The position numbers and the translations under genes were made by a program. From Streptosporangium subroseum (GTDB taxonomy: Bacteria > Actinomycetota > Actinomycetes > Streptosporangiales > Streptosporangiaceae), in assembly GCF_900188345.1 (NCBI RefSeq), contig NZ_FZOD01000046.1:17505-81504 (forward strand): 64,000 bases of DNA. Reading direction: 5' to 3'. The notes under the pieces are model-generated. The model was not told the origin of the DNA, did no database searches, and saw nothing but the letters and a program-made list of their open reading frames with translations. Below are positions 43,534 to 53,032 of this stretch, in pieces (position 1 is the first letter of the stretch; every line of letters begins with the position of its first letter).

Positions 43534-44523
43534 TCACCCGGTTGTGGCCGGCTGCTCCTCGGCGGTCTCGTCCTCGGCGAGATCGCCGCACTTGAAGCCC
43601 GGCTCCCGCTCGGGGTCGAGCTGGATGGACCCGAGGTTGGTGGTCTCCATCGGACGCCGGAAGGTCTCGAGCTTGTCGCAGTCGTAGAAGATGTAGGTGC
43701 CGTCGCTCTCCCCGAGCAGCATCATCCATCGGCCGTCGTAGAGCGGCTTGTCGTTCTCGGCGTTCTTGATGATGCTCCACTGGTCCTGGAAGCCGACGTA
43801 GCTGAGGAACTCGTTGGCCTGCCCGGTCTCCTGCACCTCGACCGCTCCGAAGACCATCTGGATGATCAGCACGAAACCCAGGCCGAGGCCAGTGAGGGCG
43901 CCGACGACGACCTTCATCCCCGCGCGGCCGACGGGCCTGCCGCGCAGCAGCCGGAACGGCACCAGAAACGTCAGCACGCCCAGCCCGACGGCGCCGACGA
44001 CCATGGGGACGAGGTCCTGGACATCGCCGTACAGGTAGAACAGAGCCCAGTAGGCCGCGCCGCACCACAGCGCGCTGATCAGGGCGACGATCCAGGGCCG
44101 CTCCCGGAGGACTCCCATGAGCCTGCCGGCCGCACCGCGGGTCAGCTTGTTGATCAGCCAGCTCGCCCCGACGACGAGGCCGAGGGCGGGGATGGCGACC
44201 ATGAGGGCGAGGACCAGCGTTCCCATCAGCCGGCCGAGCAGGACGGACTGATCGATTCCCGCCTGCTGCGGGGTGATGCCGAATACCGAATACATGCCTT
44301 CGACGCCGAGGTAGAGCACGGCGTAAAGCGCGACACCGATCGGAACGACGACGGAGCCGATGCGTTCGATCAATGCCAGGACGCCACTGTCGTGGCCTCC
44401 CTGCTCCTGCGGGGTGTCATCCGATGACACGGGCGGAGCGTGATTCTCTGACCCGGAGGGAGTGTAATTCGGTAGCACGGGGGGAATATCACTCGGTTGG
44501 GTCGACGTATGTTGACTTGTCAC
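43534..44523 (-). CDS. Multipass membrane protein of unknown function
   Basis: I do not recognise a family. The protein of about 329 residues has a Pro/Ser/Thr-rich N-terminus and about five membrane segments (VVVPIGVALYAVLYLGV, LVLALMVAIPALGLVVGA, VALISALWCGAAYWALF, LVPMVVGAVGLGVLTFLV, VVVGALTGLGLGFVLIIQ). An extracytoplasmic C-terminal domain with Cys residues and an acidic end follows. GTG 44523 is a tentative start. Confidence 0.65.
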   Translation of the reverse strand: MTSQHTSTQPSDIPPVLPNYTPSGSENHAPPVSSDDTPQEQGGHDSGVLALIERIGSVVVPIGVALYAVLYLGVEGMYSVFGITPQQAGIDQSVLLGRLMGTLVLALMVAIPALGLVVGASWLINKLTRGAAGRLMGVLRERPWIVALISALWCGAAYWALFYLYGDVQDLVPMVVGAVGLGVLTFLVPFRLLRGRPVGRAGMKVVVGALTGLGLGFVLIIQMVFGAVEVQETGQANEFLSYVGFQDQWSIIKNAENDKPLYDGRWMMLLGESDGTYIFYDCDKLETFRRPMETTNLGSIQLDPEREPGFKCGDLAEDETAEEQPATTG

Positions 44524-44792
44524 GATGTGCGATCGTAAACCATGCCCGTCGACACGAGATTGACGAAACATAAACGTGCCGGGTCCGCTCGCCGTCGTGC
44601 CGGAGGTCCGGGACCGGCCTCCTCCGAAGGTCGCGGTCGCCCGAGGACTCCGGGCGGAGGACCTGAATTTCCGAAGAACGCTCCGGGGTGTCCGTCGCGA
44701 GGACGGGCCCGGCCGAGAGCGACGGAGTGGCCGCAGGGATCATGCCGGCCCTCGGGTGGCCCGCCCCGGAACTGCGCAAGGTGACAATGCGC

Positions 44793-44805
44793 TTTTGCTG
44801 CAAAA
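44793..44805. promoter_or_regulatory. Perfect palindrome upstream of isochorismate synthase
   Basis: TTTTGC-T-GCAAAA lies about 150 bases before the gene start. It is followed by an imperfect AAAGTG/CACTAA dyad. No good match to the DtxR/IdeR iron box was found, so iron control is unproven. Nothing else is supported in 44572-44951. Confidence 0.35.
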
Positions 44806-44951
44806 CCTAAAGTGATGGCACTAACCTGCCTAGCGGCAAGGGCTGACGAGGGAAACGATTCCGGATTCCCCGATCCTTTCCGATCCCCGATCCTCGCCGG
44901 ATCCCTCGATCAGCCCCTCCGGATTTCCTCTCCCCCGACAGGAGCTCAACC

Positions 44952-46124
44952 ATGTCCTCCCATAACACGCTCACGCTTACCCGCACGCCCGACCTCCTGA
45001 GAGAGTATGAACCCGGCACCTTCTTCTTCACGTCACCGACCCGGACCCTGCTCGCCAGGGGAGTTCATCTTGAGGTGCCGGACTCGGGGGCGAAGAGCCT
45101 GCACGGTCGCGTTTCCTCCGCATTGCGGGACGCCGAGGAGTCCGGCCATCCCCATCCCGTCGCGGTGGGCGCGATCCCCTTCCGCGAAGACCGTCCCGCG
45201 CGCCTGCTGGTGCCCGCCGCGGTCTGCTGGACGAGCCCCCGGACCGGGGCGTCCTCCGTTCCCGAACAGGTGACCAGGGCGTCCACCAAACTTGGAGCGG
45301 TCCCGGACTCCGGCGACTACGTGCGCGGGGTGGAGATGGCGCTGGCCAAGCTGACCACGGGAGAGCTGAAAAAGATCGTGCTGGCCCGCGCCCTGGACAT
45401 CACCATGGGCGCTCCGATCGACGTCCGCCAGGTCCTGCGGAACCTGGTCCGCCGCGACCCGCAGGCGTACGGCTACGCGGTGAACCTGCCCTCCGTCACC
45501 GGCACGGCCCGCACGCTGCTGGGAGCCAGCCCCGAGCTGCTCTTCTCCCGCTCCGGCCGGCGGATCACGACGAACCCGCTGGCCGGGTCCGCGCCGCGCC
45601 ACCCGGATCCCGTCGTCGACCAGACCCTGGCGCGAGACCTGCTCTCCTCGGACAAGGATCTTCGCGAGCACGCCCTGGTGGTCGAGAACATCGTGGAGGC
45701 CCTGCGTCCGTACTGCCGGGACCTGTCCGTCCCCGCGGGGCCGTCGCTGCTGTCCACCGCCTCCATGTGGCACTTGTCGACCCGGATCACCGGCGTGCTC
45801 GACGACCCGGAGATCACGTCGCTGGAGATGGCCACCATGCTGCATCCCACACCGGCGGTCTGCGGCACGCCCGCCGGCGCGGCGCGAGAGGCCATCGCGG
45901 AGATCGAGCCGTTCGACCGCGGCCTCTACGCGGGCCTGGTCGGATGGTGCGACGCGGCCGGCGACGGCGAGTGGGTCGTGACCATCCGCTGCGCGGAGGT
46001 CGCCGACCAGACCCTGAGGCTGTTCGCCGGAGCGGGGATCGTCGCCGGTTCGGTGCCGGAGGCGGAGCTCGCCGAGACCACCGCCAAGTTCCAGACCATG
46101 CTCCGCGCCGTCGGCCTGGACTAA
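44952..46124 (+). CDS. Isochorismate synthase (DhbC/MenF/EntC-type)
   Basis: This 390-residue chorismate-utilising enzyme converts chorismate to isochorismate, the first step to 2,3-dihydroxybenzoate siderophores, salicylate or menaquinone. Hallmarks are KIVLARALDITM, LLGASPELLFSRSGRRITTNPLAGSAPR, the catalytic LHPTPAVCGTP, and RGLYAGLVGW. AGGAG precedes ATG 44952. No dhb, men or siderophore assembly gene is adjacent, so the pathway is undecided. Confidence 0.9.
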   Translation: MSSHNTLTLTRTPDLLREYEPGTFFFTSPTRTLLARGVHLEVPDSGAKSLHGRVSSALRDAEESGHPHPVAVGAIPFREDRPARLLVPAAVCWTSPRTGASSVPEQVTRASTKLGAVPDSGDYVRGVEMALAKLTTGELKKIVLARALDITMGAPIDVRQVLRNLVRRDPQAYGYAVNLPSVTGTARTLLGASPELLFSRSGRRITTNPLAGSAPRHPDPVVDQTLARDLLSSDKDLREHALVVENIVEALRPYCRDLSVPAGPSLLSTASMWHLSTRITGVLDDPEITSLEMATMLHPTPAVCGTPAGAAREAIAEIEPFDRGLYAGLVGWCDAAGDGEWVVTIRCAEVADQTLRLFAGAGIVAGSVPEAELAETTAKFQTMLRAVGLD

Positions 46125-46446
46125 GGTCGCTCCATCCTCGTTGGAGCGCTCCACCCTCCCCGGAGGCCTCCCCGCAATCTCCTGCGCCCCCTCGCGGGGC
46201 GTCGGCATCGCCGACGACCGCGCGACCGTATGTCCCGTGAAGACCTCACACTGAACCTCCCCTCCGGAACGCAGCCCCCCGCACGCGGGGACGGGCACAG
46301 CCGCCCCTCGTTCTTCGCCTCTGTGACGGCCGTGAACCCCGCCGGATCTCGTAGAGGGCGTATCCGTGCCGGGAACCCGCCAGGATCGTGGGGGCGAGGA
46401 GTTCACACGGCGGCGTCACAACCCGGCCGGCCCATGGTCGAGAGGC

Positions 46447-46478
46447 AGGCCCTGCGCGGCCAGAAGCGCGCAGGGCCT
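46447..46478. terminator. Perfect 11-bp stem hairpin
   Basis: AGGCCCTGCGC and GCGCAGGGCCT pair around a 10-base loop, between the convergent isochorismate synthase and XRE-cupin genes. It is probably a bidirectional terminator. The rest of 46125-46526 shows no gene. Confidence 0.55.
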
Positions 46479-46526
46479 GTGGGTTGCCGTGCGGACCACC
46501 CGTCAGATCACCCGGGTCATCGCCGG

Positions 46527-47099
46527 CTAGGGGCGAAGGTGGGTGCGCTGCCCGTCGTGGTCGAGGATGCACAGGATTTCCGCCGGACCGCCGTGGGCCC
46601 TTATGGCGTGGGGGATCATGGTGGAGAACTCCGCCGCCTGGCCGGTCTCGACCAGGATGGTCCGCTCTCCCAGCAGCAGCGCAACGGTTCCCGACAGGAC
46701 GGTGAGCCAGTCCCTGCCGGGATGAACTCCCAGCTCATCGGCGCCGTTCCCGAGCACCGGGCCGGTGATGCGCATCTTGGCCACGGTCACGCCGTGCGGC
46801 CCGGGCTCCCGGCTCAGCAGCCAGACGGTCGTCCCCCGCACCTCGTCGCGCTGCGGCCTGATGACCACGTCTCCGTCATCGGCGGACTCCACCAGCTGGT
46901 CGAGCGAGGTTCCCAGGGCCCGGGCGAGCGAGATCAGCTGGTCGAGGCTGATCCGCCGGTGGCCCGTCTCGATACGGCTCAGGGTGGAAGGGCTCATGTA
47001 ACAGCGTTCGGCCAGGTCATCGAGCGACCAGCCGCGGGCCGTGCGCAGCCCCCTGATGCGCAGGCGGACAATGCTGTCCACACCACCTTCTTGCTTCAT
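46527..47099 (-). CDS. XRE-cupin transcriptional regulator
   Basis: The 190-residue protein has an N-terminal XRE helix-turn-helix (LRIRGLRTARGWSLDDLAER, SPSTLSRIETG) and a C-terminal cupin (ELGVHPGRDWLTVLSG, GQAAEFSTMIPHAIRAHGG). Such proteins sense small metabolites. It is divergent from a methyltransferase gene only 47 bases away, so it probably controls both. Confidence 0.85.
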   Translation of the reverse strand: MKQEGGVDSIVRLRIRGLRTARGWSLDDLAERCYMSPSTLSRIETGHRRISLDQLISLARALGTSLDQLVESADDGDVVIRPQRDEVRGTTVWLLSREPGPHGVTVAKMRITGPVLGNGADELGVHPGRDWLTVLSGTVALLLGERTILVETGQAAEFSTMIPHAIRAHGGPAEILCILDHDGQRTHLRP

Positions 47100-47146
47100 A
47101 CGCAAGATGGTATGCCCTGCGCGCAAAGCGGTATTACGGTCGCAGC

Positions 47147-47974
47147 ATGAAGAACCAGCACCATTCGACGGCCGGAGCCGGCGATATCGCCATGGCCGAG
47201 CTCCTGGACCTCGACGCCGAGGTACTGCACACGTATCTGTCCGACGTGACCGCCTGGCTCGAAGAGCTGGCCGGCGATCGGCCCCCGCGCCGGATCCTCG
47301 ACCTGGGCAGCGGGACCGGTACCGGCACCTTCGCCCTGCTCAAGCGCTTCGAGCGAGCCGACGCGACCACCCTGGACATCTCCCCCCACATGCTGCGTCT
47401 TCTCGGCGACAGAGCCCGCGGTCTCGGCATGGCCGACCGGGTCCGCGCCGTCCAGGTGGACCTGGACGCGGCATGGCCGGCTCTCGACACCGTCGACCTG
47501 GTGTGGGCGGCCTCGTCCCTGCACCACATGGCGGACCCCGACCACGTCCTGACCGAGGCCTTCGCCGCACTCCGCCCCGGCGGGCTCCTGGTCGTGGTCG
47601 AGATGGACTTCTTCCCGCGATTCCTGCCCGACGACGTCGGCCTCGGCCACCCCGGACTCGAAGCGCGCTGCCACGCCGCCCTGATCGCGGGACAGAGCGA
47701 CGACTGGGGCCCGCACCTGTCCAGGGCCGGCTTCACCATCGAGGCCGAGCGGCCCTTCGCCATCGATCTGCGGCCCCCGTTCCCCGCCTCCATCGGCCGC
47801 TACGCTCAGGTGTCCCTGCAGCGCGTCCGGTCCAACCTCGACGGCCGGATGAGCGCCGACGACCTGGCCACGCTCGACACCCTCATCAACGGCGACGGGC
47901 CCGAAGGCGTTCTGCGGCGCGACGACCTCACCGTCCGCACCACCAGGACCGTATGGGTGGCCAGGCGGCCGTAG
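47147..47974 (+). CDS. Class I SAM-dependent methyltransferase
   Basis: This 275-residue protein has the SAM-binding motif RILDLGSGTGTGTFALL, motif II TTLDISPHML and post-I LVWAASSLHHMADP. The substrate is unknown, probably a small molecule. No ribosome binding site is seen. A TATTAC hexamer at 47132-47137, nine bases before the ATG, fits a leaderless transcript. Confidence 0.85.
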   Translation: MKNQHHSTAGAGDIAMAELLDLDAEVLHTYLSDVTAWLEELAGDRPPRRILDLGSGTGTGTFALLKRFERADATTLDISPHMLRLLGDRARGLGMADRVRAVQVDLDAAWPALDTVDLVWAASSLHHMADPDHVLTEAFAALRPGGLLVVVEMDFFPRFLPDDVGLGHPGLEARCHAALIAGQSDDWGPHLSRAGFTIEAERPFAIDLRPPFPASIGRYAQVSLQRVRSNLDGRMSADDLATLDTLINGDGPEGVLRRDDLTVRTTRTVWVARRP

Positions 47975-48040
47975 GACGACCGGCGCCGACGGGAGTGGCA
48001 GGACGCGGCCGGCTCCGTCCAGGACGGGGGCGCGGGAGGC

Positions 48041-50455
48041 CTAGCCGGCGGTGAAGAACAGCGGGCTGGTCCATACCTCGTGGCCGTCCGCCTGGACCGC
48101 GTGCACGTACAGGGCGCTGTCCTCTCCCCGAGGCGGACGGACCGAGAGCTCTCCGGTGAGGGTCGACGGGAGCCGGGCGGCGTCGGCGATCCGCTCGACC
48201 GTGACGTGAAGCCCGGCGCCTCCCAGCTCGCGACGGACCGGGCCCTCGGCGAGGTCGGCCAGGGGCACGCCGAACCGTTCGGTGCGGGCGTCCTCGGTGA
48301 CGGTGGCCTCGATGACGATCTCCGCGTCGCCGGCGGGATCCAGGCGGAGCACCACACCCGTGTCGTTCCCGTACGTCGCGTTCGACCAGCCGATCCGCCC
48401 GCCGTCCACCGTGATCGTCTGCTCCTGGTGCATGGTCGCCCAGGGACGGGCGTCGAGAAGGCCGGCTCCGGCAAGCTGGATGTTCCCGGTCCAGGACGCC
48501 CAGCGGTAACGGTCGCGGTGCCGGGCGCCGCCCCAGCGGACCCTGACGAGGTCCGGTGCGTGACCCGTCTCGGCGTTCAGATCGCGGTGCAGCACCGGTC
48601 CATGCGTGTCGTAGACCGTCACGCGGTCCCAGGGCGCGTCGCCGTACAGGGCGTAGGAGACGACGAGCTCCTCGTCCGTGGCGGGGTGTTCCTCGCCCAT
48701 CCACCGGTCTCCGGCCCGCAACAGGGCGACGGCCCGCGCGCCCGTCGTCGCCCAGGTACGGCGTGCCCGCAGGGTTGCCCCGACCGAGGCGCGGGTCAGG
48801 TCGGGGGCCAGGACGCCGGTCAGCCCGCCCCGGCCGCCGAAGATGTTGGCGCCCGGCGCCCCGCTGCCGGGGCGTCCCCGATGCTCGTCGCTGTTGGCGC
48901 TGACGCCGAGCCGCAGCCCGCGGCTCATGGCGTCGCGCAGGAACCACGGGCTGGTGCCCCACGCCGAGTGCACCTCGATGAGCCGTTCCAGCTCGGGATG
49001 GTGCCAGTCGAGGATGGCGCGCCGGCCGCCGACGTGCGGCATCAGCAGGTAGTCGTCCGGATTGGCGGCGTACGCCTCGTACAACTCGGTGATCGGCCAG
49101 TGCTCGGGGGCCGGAGAGCGCGTGGTCATCGCGTCATGCCACTCCAGGGACCTGGCCAGCGTGGTGTCCTCACCCAGGTAGATGACGTTGTGGTCGCCGC
49201 CCACCCCGGAGTTGCCACACCACTCGACGCCGGGCAGGCACACGAACCGGCCGTCCTCGCTGACCTCCCGGCACAGCGCCACGACGTCCTGCCACGCCTT
49301 CTCGGTGATCTGGAAGTCGTTGGCCGTGTAGCCGAGCACGTCCAGGCCGCCGATCCAGCGGCCGTAGGCGAAGTTGTAGGCGCTGTCCTGGGTGCCCACG
49401 GTGTCGTCGGAGTGCACGTGCAGGTCGGCGAAGTAGGCGCGCTCGCCGGGCAGCTCCGCCACCGTGTCCACGGTGCAGCCGGCCGTCAGCTCCCGCCCGT
49501 CGGGCAGGCCCGCGGAGACGCGCACGTCGTGCGATCCGGCGGCCTGCGGGGGAAGGTCGATGGTGGCCGTGGCCCAGCCTTCGGCGGCGAAGGCGTGAGG
49601 CGGGGAGACCCACCCGTCGCTGACGGCTTCGAGCCGCGCGGGGGTGCCGGAGGCCACGTTGCCCCAGGCGTCCTCGAGGTGGGCCCGCAGCGGCGCGGTC
49701 GCACCCGCGCGGACCAGGCGCGGTCCCGCCACGACGAGCCGTTCCGCTCCTCCGGCGACGATGTCGACGCTGACGTCGCCCACGTGTCCCATGCGTGAGG
49801 TGCCCAGGGCGTCCGCGTACATCCGGAACCTGAAGGCGTCCTCCACGAAGGTCTGCACCCGGGTGCCCGGGCCGCCGTGCCGCCGGTCGCCCAGCCGGAT
49901 GACGATCTCGTCACCCGGCCGTACGAAACCGTCCTCAAGATGGATGAGGAGAGCCTTCTGGAAGGGCCGCTCACCTCCCTTGACGTCGTACGCGGTCCGT
50001 AGCCGGCGCACGGTGGCGAGGCTGTCGGCCGACGCGCCGCCGAGGTCGCCGCGGTGCGTCAGCTCCGCCGTGGCGTAGTCGCGGCCGTCGGGCCGGACGG
50101 TCTGCAGGTCCCAGTCGGAGTAGTACTTGAAGCACAGCTTCAGCCATCCGCTGTCGGCGATGCCCGAACCGCCCACGGTGTAGCGCAGCACCAGCTCGGT
50201 GACGTCTCCCGCGGTCAGCTCGGTGGTCTCGGTGGTCAGCTCGCCGAGAAACGGCAGCGCCCGTACGGCTTCGGTGGTCTCGCGGCTGACGGCGGCGTCG
50301 GTGCAGTCGTGGTAGCGGTGCTCGGTCTGCGGACGCGGTGTGATCTCGGGCCTGTTCAACGGTGTGGTCTCCGGCCTGTTCAACGGTGTGACCTGGGGCC
50401 TGCTCGGCGGTGCGGTCTCCGGCCCGTTCGGCGGTGCGACCCGGGGCGGGTTCAT
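48041..50455 (-). CDS. PHP-type metallophosphoesterase-like protein
   Basis: In this 804-residue protein the N-terminal 300 residues are beta-rich and of unknown family. The centre has a PHP-like metal site (YFADLHVHSDDTVG, GVEWCGNSG, LLMPHVGG, LEVHS-like LIEVHSAWG, LGVSANSDEHRGRPG), as in DUF3604-type phosphoesterases. A C-terminal beta domain follows. It may hydrolyse a phosphoester or an amide such as a sulphonate- or phosphonate-containing compound. The first 45 residues are a repetitive Pro-rich stretch. The start overlaps the stop of the binding-protein gene (ATGA). Confidence 0.7.
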   Translation of the reverse strand: MNPPRVAPPNGPETAPPSRPQVTPLNRPETTPLNRPEITPRPQTEHRYHDCTDAAVSRETTEAVRALPFLGELTTETTELTAGDVTELVLRYTVGGSGIADSGWLKLCFKYYSDWDLQTVRPDGRDYATAELTHRGDLGGASADSLATVRRLRTAYDVKGGERPFQKALLIHLEDGFVRPGDEIVIRLGDRRHGGPGTRVQTFVEDAFRFRMYADALGTSRMGHVGDVSVDIVAGGAERLVVAGPRLVRAGATAPLRAHLEDAWGNVASGTPARLEAVSDGWVSPPHAFAAEGWATATIDLPPQAAGSHDVRVSAGLPDGRELTAGCTVDTVAELPGERAYFADLHVHSDDTVGTQDSAYNFAYGRWIGGLDVLGYTANDFQITEKAWQDVVALCREVSEDGRFVCLPGVEWCGNSGVGGDHNVIYLGEDTTLARSLEWHDAMTTRSPAPEHWPITELYEAYAANPDDYLLMPHVGGRRAILDWHHPELERLIEVHSAWGTSPWFLRDAMSRGLRLGVSANSDEHRGRPGSGAPGANIFGGRGGLTGVLAPDLTRASVGATLRARRTWATTGARAVALLRAGDRWMGEEHPATDEELVVSYALYGDAPWDRVTVYDTHGPVLHRDLNAETGHAPDLVRVRWGGARHRDRYRWASWTGNIQLAGAGLLDARPWATMHQEQTITVDGGRIGWSNATYGNDTGVVLRLDPAGDAEIVIEATVTEDARTERFGVPLADLAEGPVRRELGGAGLHVTVERIADAARLPSTLTGELSVRPPRGEDSALYVHAVQADGHEVWTSPLFFTAG
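50345..50450 (-). repeat. 27-33 bp coding repeat at the start of the PHP gene
   Basis: Copies of GGCCTGTTCAACGGTGTG and relatives occur at about 50352, 50379, 50398 and 50420, encoding a PxNRPExT-type Pro-rich unit. This lengthens the region just after the coupled start codon. Confidence 0.8.
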
Positions 50456-51486
50456 TCGGCGATCTTCTCCTTGCCCTCGGCCTGCAACGCCGTATTCAGG
50501 GGGCCCAGGTCGGCGAGGCCGCTCAGGTCGCCGCCGGTCAGTACGCCGACGTCCGTCCCGCGGCGCCCGTACTCCTTGATCGTGGGCAGCAGGGGATCGA
50601 CGGTGAAGGTCATGTCGGCCCAGGCCGCCCGCAGGTCCTCGTCCTTGAGCCCGCTGCCGTTGATCTTGGCGATGGCGGCGTTGGCCCTCTGGCTCGCCTG
50701 CGCGGGGTCGGCGTTGACCTGGTCGGTCTCCTTGATCAGACCGCGGAGCAGGGCGACGATCGTCTCCGGGTGCTTCTTGAGGAAGTCCGCCCGTACGAGG
50801 AGGTTGGTGGTGGTGAACCGGCCGTCGGGCCACAGGGAGCGTTCGTTCACAAGCACGTGCGCGCCCCGGCTCACCAGGATGGCGGCGTACGGCTGGGGCA
50901 CCCAGGCGCCGTCGATCGCACCGCTCGCATAGGCGGCCGCTATCTGGGAGTTGTCCTGGGGGGTGACGTGCACGTCGCCGTCACCGGAGGTGCTGGTGCG
51001 CAGCCCGTGCTGCTTGAGCCAGTAACGGAGCTGGATGTCGGGCGCACCGCCCAGCGCCGGATCCGCGATCGATGTGCCCTTGAGGTCCGCGGCCGAGGTG
51101 ATGCCGGCCCTGACCACGAGCTGTGCCCCGCCCGAGGTCGCACCCGAAATGATCTTTACGTCACCCTTGGTCTTGTAGAAGGCGTTGACCGCCGGGGTGG
51201 GGCCCACGAAGACCGCGTCGACCGCGTCGGACATGATCGCGGTGATCGCCGGGGGGCCGGAGACGAAGAGCGAGGGTTCGAGTTTCGTGTCCGAGCCGAG
51301 GGCGCGCTGGAACGTCCCGTCCTCGACCCCCAGGATCGCCGTGGCGTGGGTGAGGTTCGGAAAGTAGCCGAGCCGCAGTCGCACCGGGCCGGCGTCCGAT
51401 GAGTTCGCCGAACAGCCGGTCATCGCGGCCGCGACGACGAGGGCGATCGCGGTGACGCGCAGGCGGGTCAGTGCGGGGCGAGGCAT
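50452..51486 (-). CDS. NitT/TauT/SsuA-type substrate-binding lipoprotein
   Basis: This 344-residue protein has a lipoprotein signal (VTAIALVVAAAMTGC) and the SsuA/TauA/THI5-like fold: LRLGYFPNLTHATAILGVED, DAVFVGPTPAVNAFYK, GAWVPQPYAAIL. It binds a small nitrate-, sulphonate- or pyrimidine-like ligand. No permease or ATPase gene is nearby. Instead the PHP-type gene is coupled behind it. Confidence 0.85.
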   Translation of the reverse strand: MPRPALTRLRVTAIALVVAAAMTGCSANSSDAGPVRLRLGYFPNLTHATAILGVEDGTFQRALGSDTKLEPSLFVSGPPAITAIMSDAVDAVFVGPTPAVNAFYKTKGDVKIISGATSGGAQLVVRAGITSAADLKGTSIADPALGGAPDIQLRYWLKQHGLRTSTSGDGDVHVTPQDNSQIAAAYASGAIDGAWVPQPYAAILVSRGAHVLVNERSLWPDGRFTTTNLLVRADFLKKHPETIVALLRGLIKETDQVNADPAQASQRANAAIAKINGSGLKDEDLRAAWADMTFTVDPLLPTIKEYGRRGTDVGVLTGGDLSGLADLGPLNTALQAEGKEKIAE

Positions 51487-51539
51487 CTGTGCTCTCTCTC
51501 CTTGGCGCCGTGAGCAGCCGTTCATCATGGTATGTACTG

Positions 51540-51564
51540 ATTCCCTACAGACTTACAGGGGAAT
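51540..51564. promoter_or_regulatory. LysR-type operator candidate
   Basis: ATTCCC (51540-51545) and GGGAAT (51559-51564) form a dyad in the 135-base gap between the divergent binding-protein and LysR genes. This is the standard location for LysR binding. Confidence 0.55.
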
Positions 51565-51621
51565 ATTCATGCGTCAAAGACATGAAAGAGCTAACAGTTA
51601 TCACTGTGGTTGAATAGTCGG

Positions 51622-52518
51622 GTGGAGCTACGACAGCTGCGTTACTTTCGGGCGATCGCGCAGACGGGAAGCTTCAGCACCGCGGCGGCGGGGGAGTTCG
51701 TCGTGCAGTCCGCGCTGAGCCAGCAGATCCGCAAGCTGGAGGAAGAGCTGGGTGTCAAGCTGTTCGAGCGCACCACCCGCTCCGTCCGGCTCACCCGAGC
51801 CGGGTCCCAGCTGCTCCCCCTGGCCGAGCGCGTGCTCAACGACCTCGATCTTCTCGGCGCCGAGGCGGACGCCCTGCGCGGAGTCGTCCGGGGCAACGTC
51901 ACCGTGGGCATGATGGAGTGCCCGCCCCTGACCCTGGACATGGCGACGCTGCTCAGCGACTTCCACACCCGGCACCCCGGGGTCGAGGTGGCGCTGCGCA
52001 GCGGTGGCAGCGACCACATGATCGAGGACGTCCGCCTGGCCAAGCTCGACCTGGCGATCCTCGGCCTGCCGCCGAAGCCGCTGCCCGGGCGACTGTGCGC
52101 GCGCACACTGCTGGTCGAGGATCTCGTGGGGCTTGTGCACGTGGACCACCCGCTGACCGGCTCGGTTCCGGCGTCGGAGCTCGCCGGTGAGCGGTTCATC
52201 GACTTTCCGCCGGGCTACGGGCTGCGCGAGCAGGTCGACCACGGCTTCGCCCAGGCGGGCGTGGCCCGCCGGGTCGTCTTCGAGGTCGTACGGGTCGAGG
52301 AGATGGTCAGGTTCGCCGCCCGCGGTCTGGGCATGACCGTGCTGCCCCGGTCGATCGCGCGATCCGCCTCCCGGCGTGCCCCGCGGTCGCGCGTGCTGGA
52401 GATCACCGGCGCGGACCTGCGCCGTACGGTGGCCCTCGTCCACCGGCAGGACGGGCCGGAGTCGCCGGCGGCACGCGCCTTCTTCGAACGTGCCGCGGAC
52501 CTCCTGCCCGCCCCCTGA
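51622..52518 (+). CDS. LysR-family transcriptional regulator
   Basis: This 298-residue protein has an N-terminal helix-turn-helix (ELRQLRYFRAIAQTGSFSTA, QQIRKLEEELGVKLFER) and a periplasmic-binding-like effector domain. GTG 51622 gives the classic start; TTG 51610 is an alternative. It probably controls the divergent binding-protein/PHP operon. Confidence 0.9.
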   Translation: MELRQLRYFRAIAQTGSFSTAAAGEFVVQSALSQQIRKLEEELGVKLFERTTRSVRLTRAGSQLLPLAERVLNDLDLLGAEADALRGVVRGNVTVGMMECPPLTLDMATLLSDFHTRHPGVEVALRSGGSDHMIEDVRLAKLDLAILGLPPKPLPGRLCARTLLVEDLVGLVHVDHPLTGSVPASELAGERFIDFPPGYGLREQVDHGFAQAGVARRVVFEVVRVEEMVRFAARGLGMTVLPRSIARSASRRAPRSRVLEITGADLRRTVALVHRQDGPESPAARAFFERAADLLPAP

Positions 52519-52683
52519 CCCCGCCCGTCGACGATCTCGAAGCCGGCGCGAACATCCCGGTTTTTGTGTCTCCGCTCGCCGGAGCCATCTCGCCAAGGAC
52601 GCAGGGCTGGTGCGAGAACCTGACCAATGGGATCTTCTGGATTCAGGGAGTACGGCACTTGCCTGCAATATAACGTCCGTGTT

Positions 52684-53003
52684 ATGACTTGGGGAGAGGT
52701 GGAGTTGGAACCCGAGGTCGACGACTGGTTCGACAGCTCGATCAAGAGGATCAGGAGACGGCGTCGTTCTATGTTGATCTGCTGGCCGAGCGCGGTGTCC
52801 TCCTCGATGAGCCGTACACCAGGCAGCTCCGGGGCAAGCTGCGGGAACTCCTTTTCCATCTCGACCGAGAGTCGGTACGCATCAGCTACTGGATCGCACC
52901 GGGCAGGCGGATCGTCCTGCTGACAACGTTCCGTAAGCAGCGGATACGTGAGACCGCCGAGATCGAGCGGGCGTGGCGGGCCATGCAGCGATGCATCGCC
53001 TAA
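52684..53003 (+). pseudogene. Frameshifted HigB/RelE-type toxin gene
   Basis: Intact actinomycete relatives of this phage Gp49-like toxin family run in one frame. Here the start (MTWGEVELEPEVDDWF from ATG 52684) is in one frame and the rest (ETASFYVDLLAERGVLLDEP, RQLRGKLRELLFHLD, RIVLLTTFRKQRIRETAEIE) is in another, ending TAA 53001-53003. The switch lies near 52725-52745. Either the mRNA-cleaving toxin is inactivated or the base is a sequencing error. The XRE antitoxin follows 29 bases later and is intact. Confidence 0.7.
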
Positions 53004-53032
53004 GCGCTCACGGTGGATGAGGAGTGATTGAC

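Noticed and set aside
44793..44840. Possible iron box (DtxR/IdeR/DmdR) before isochorismate synthase
   Set aside because: Only half-site resemblance was found, so iron regulation is not supported by the sequence.
48041..50833. 930-codon version of the PHP protein
   Set aside because: The first 126 codons are a shadow of the binding-protein gene. The ATGA overlap at 50452-50455 marks the start.
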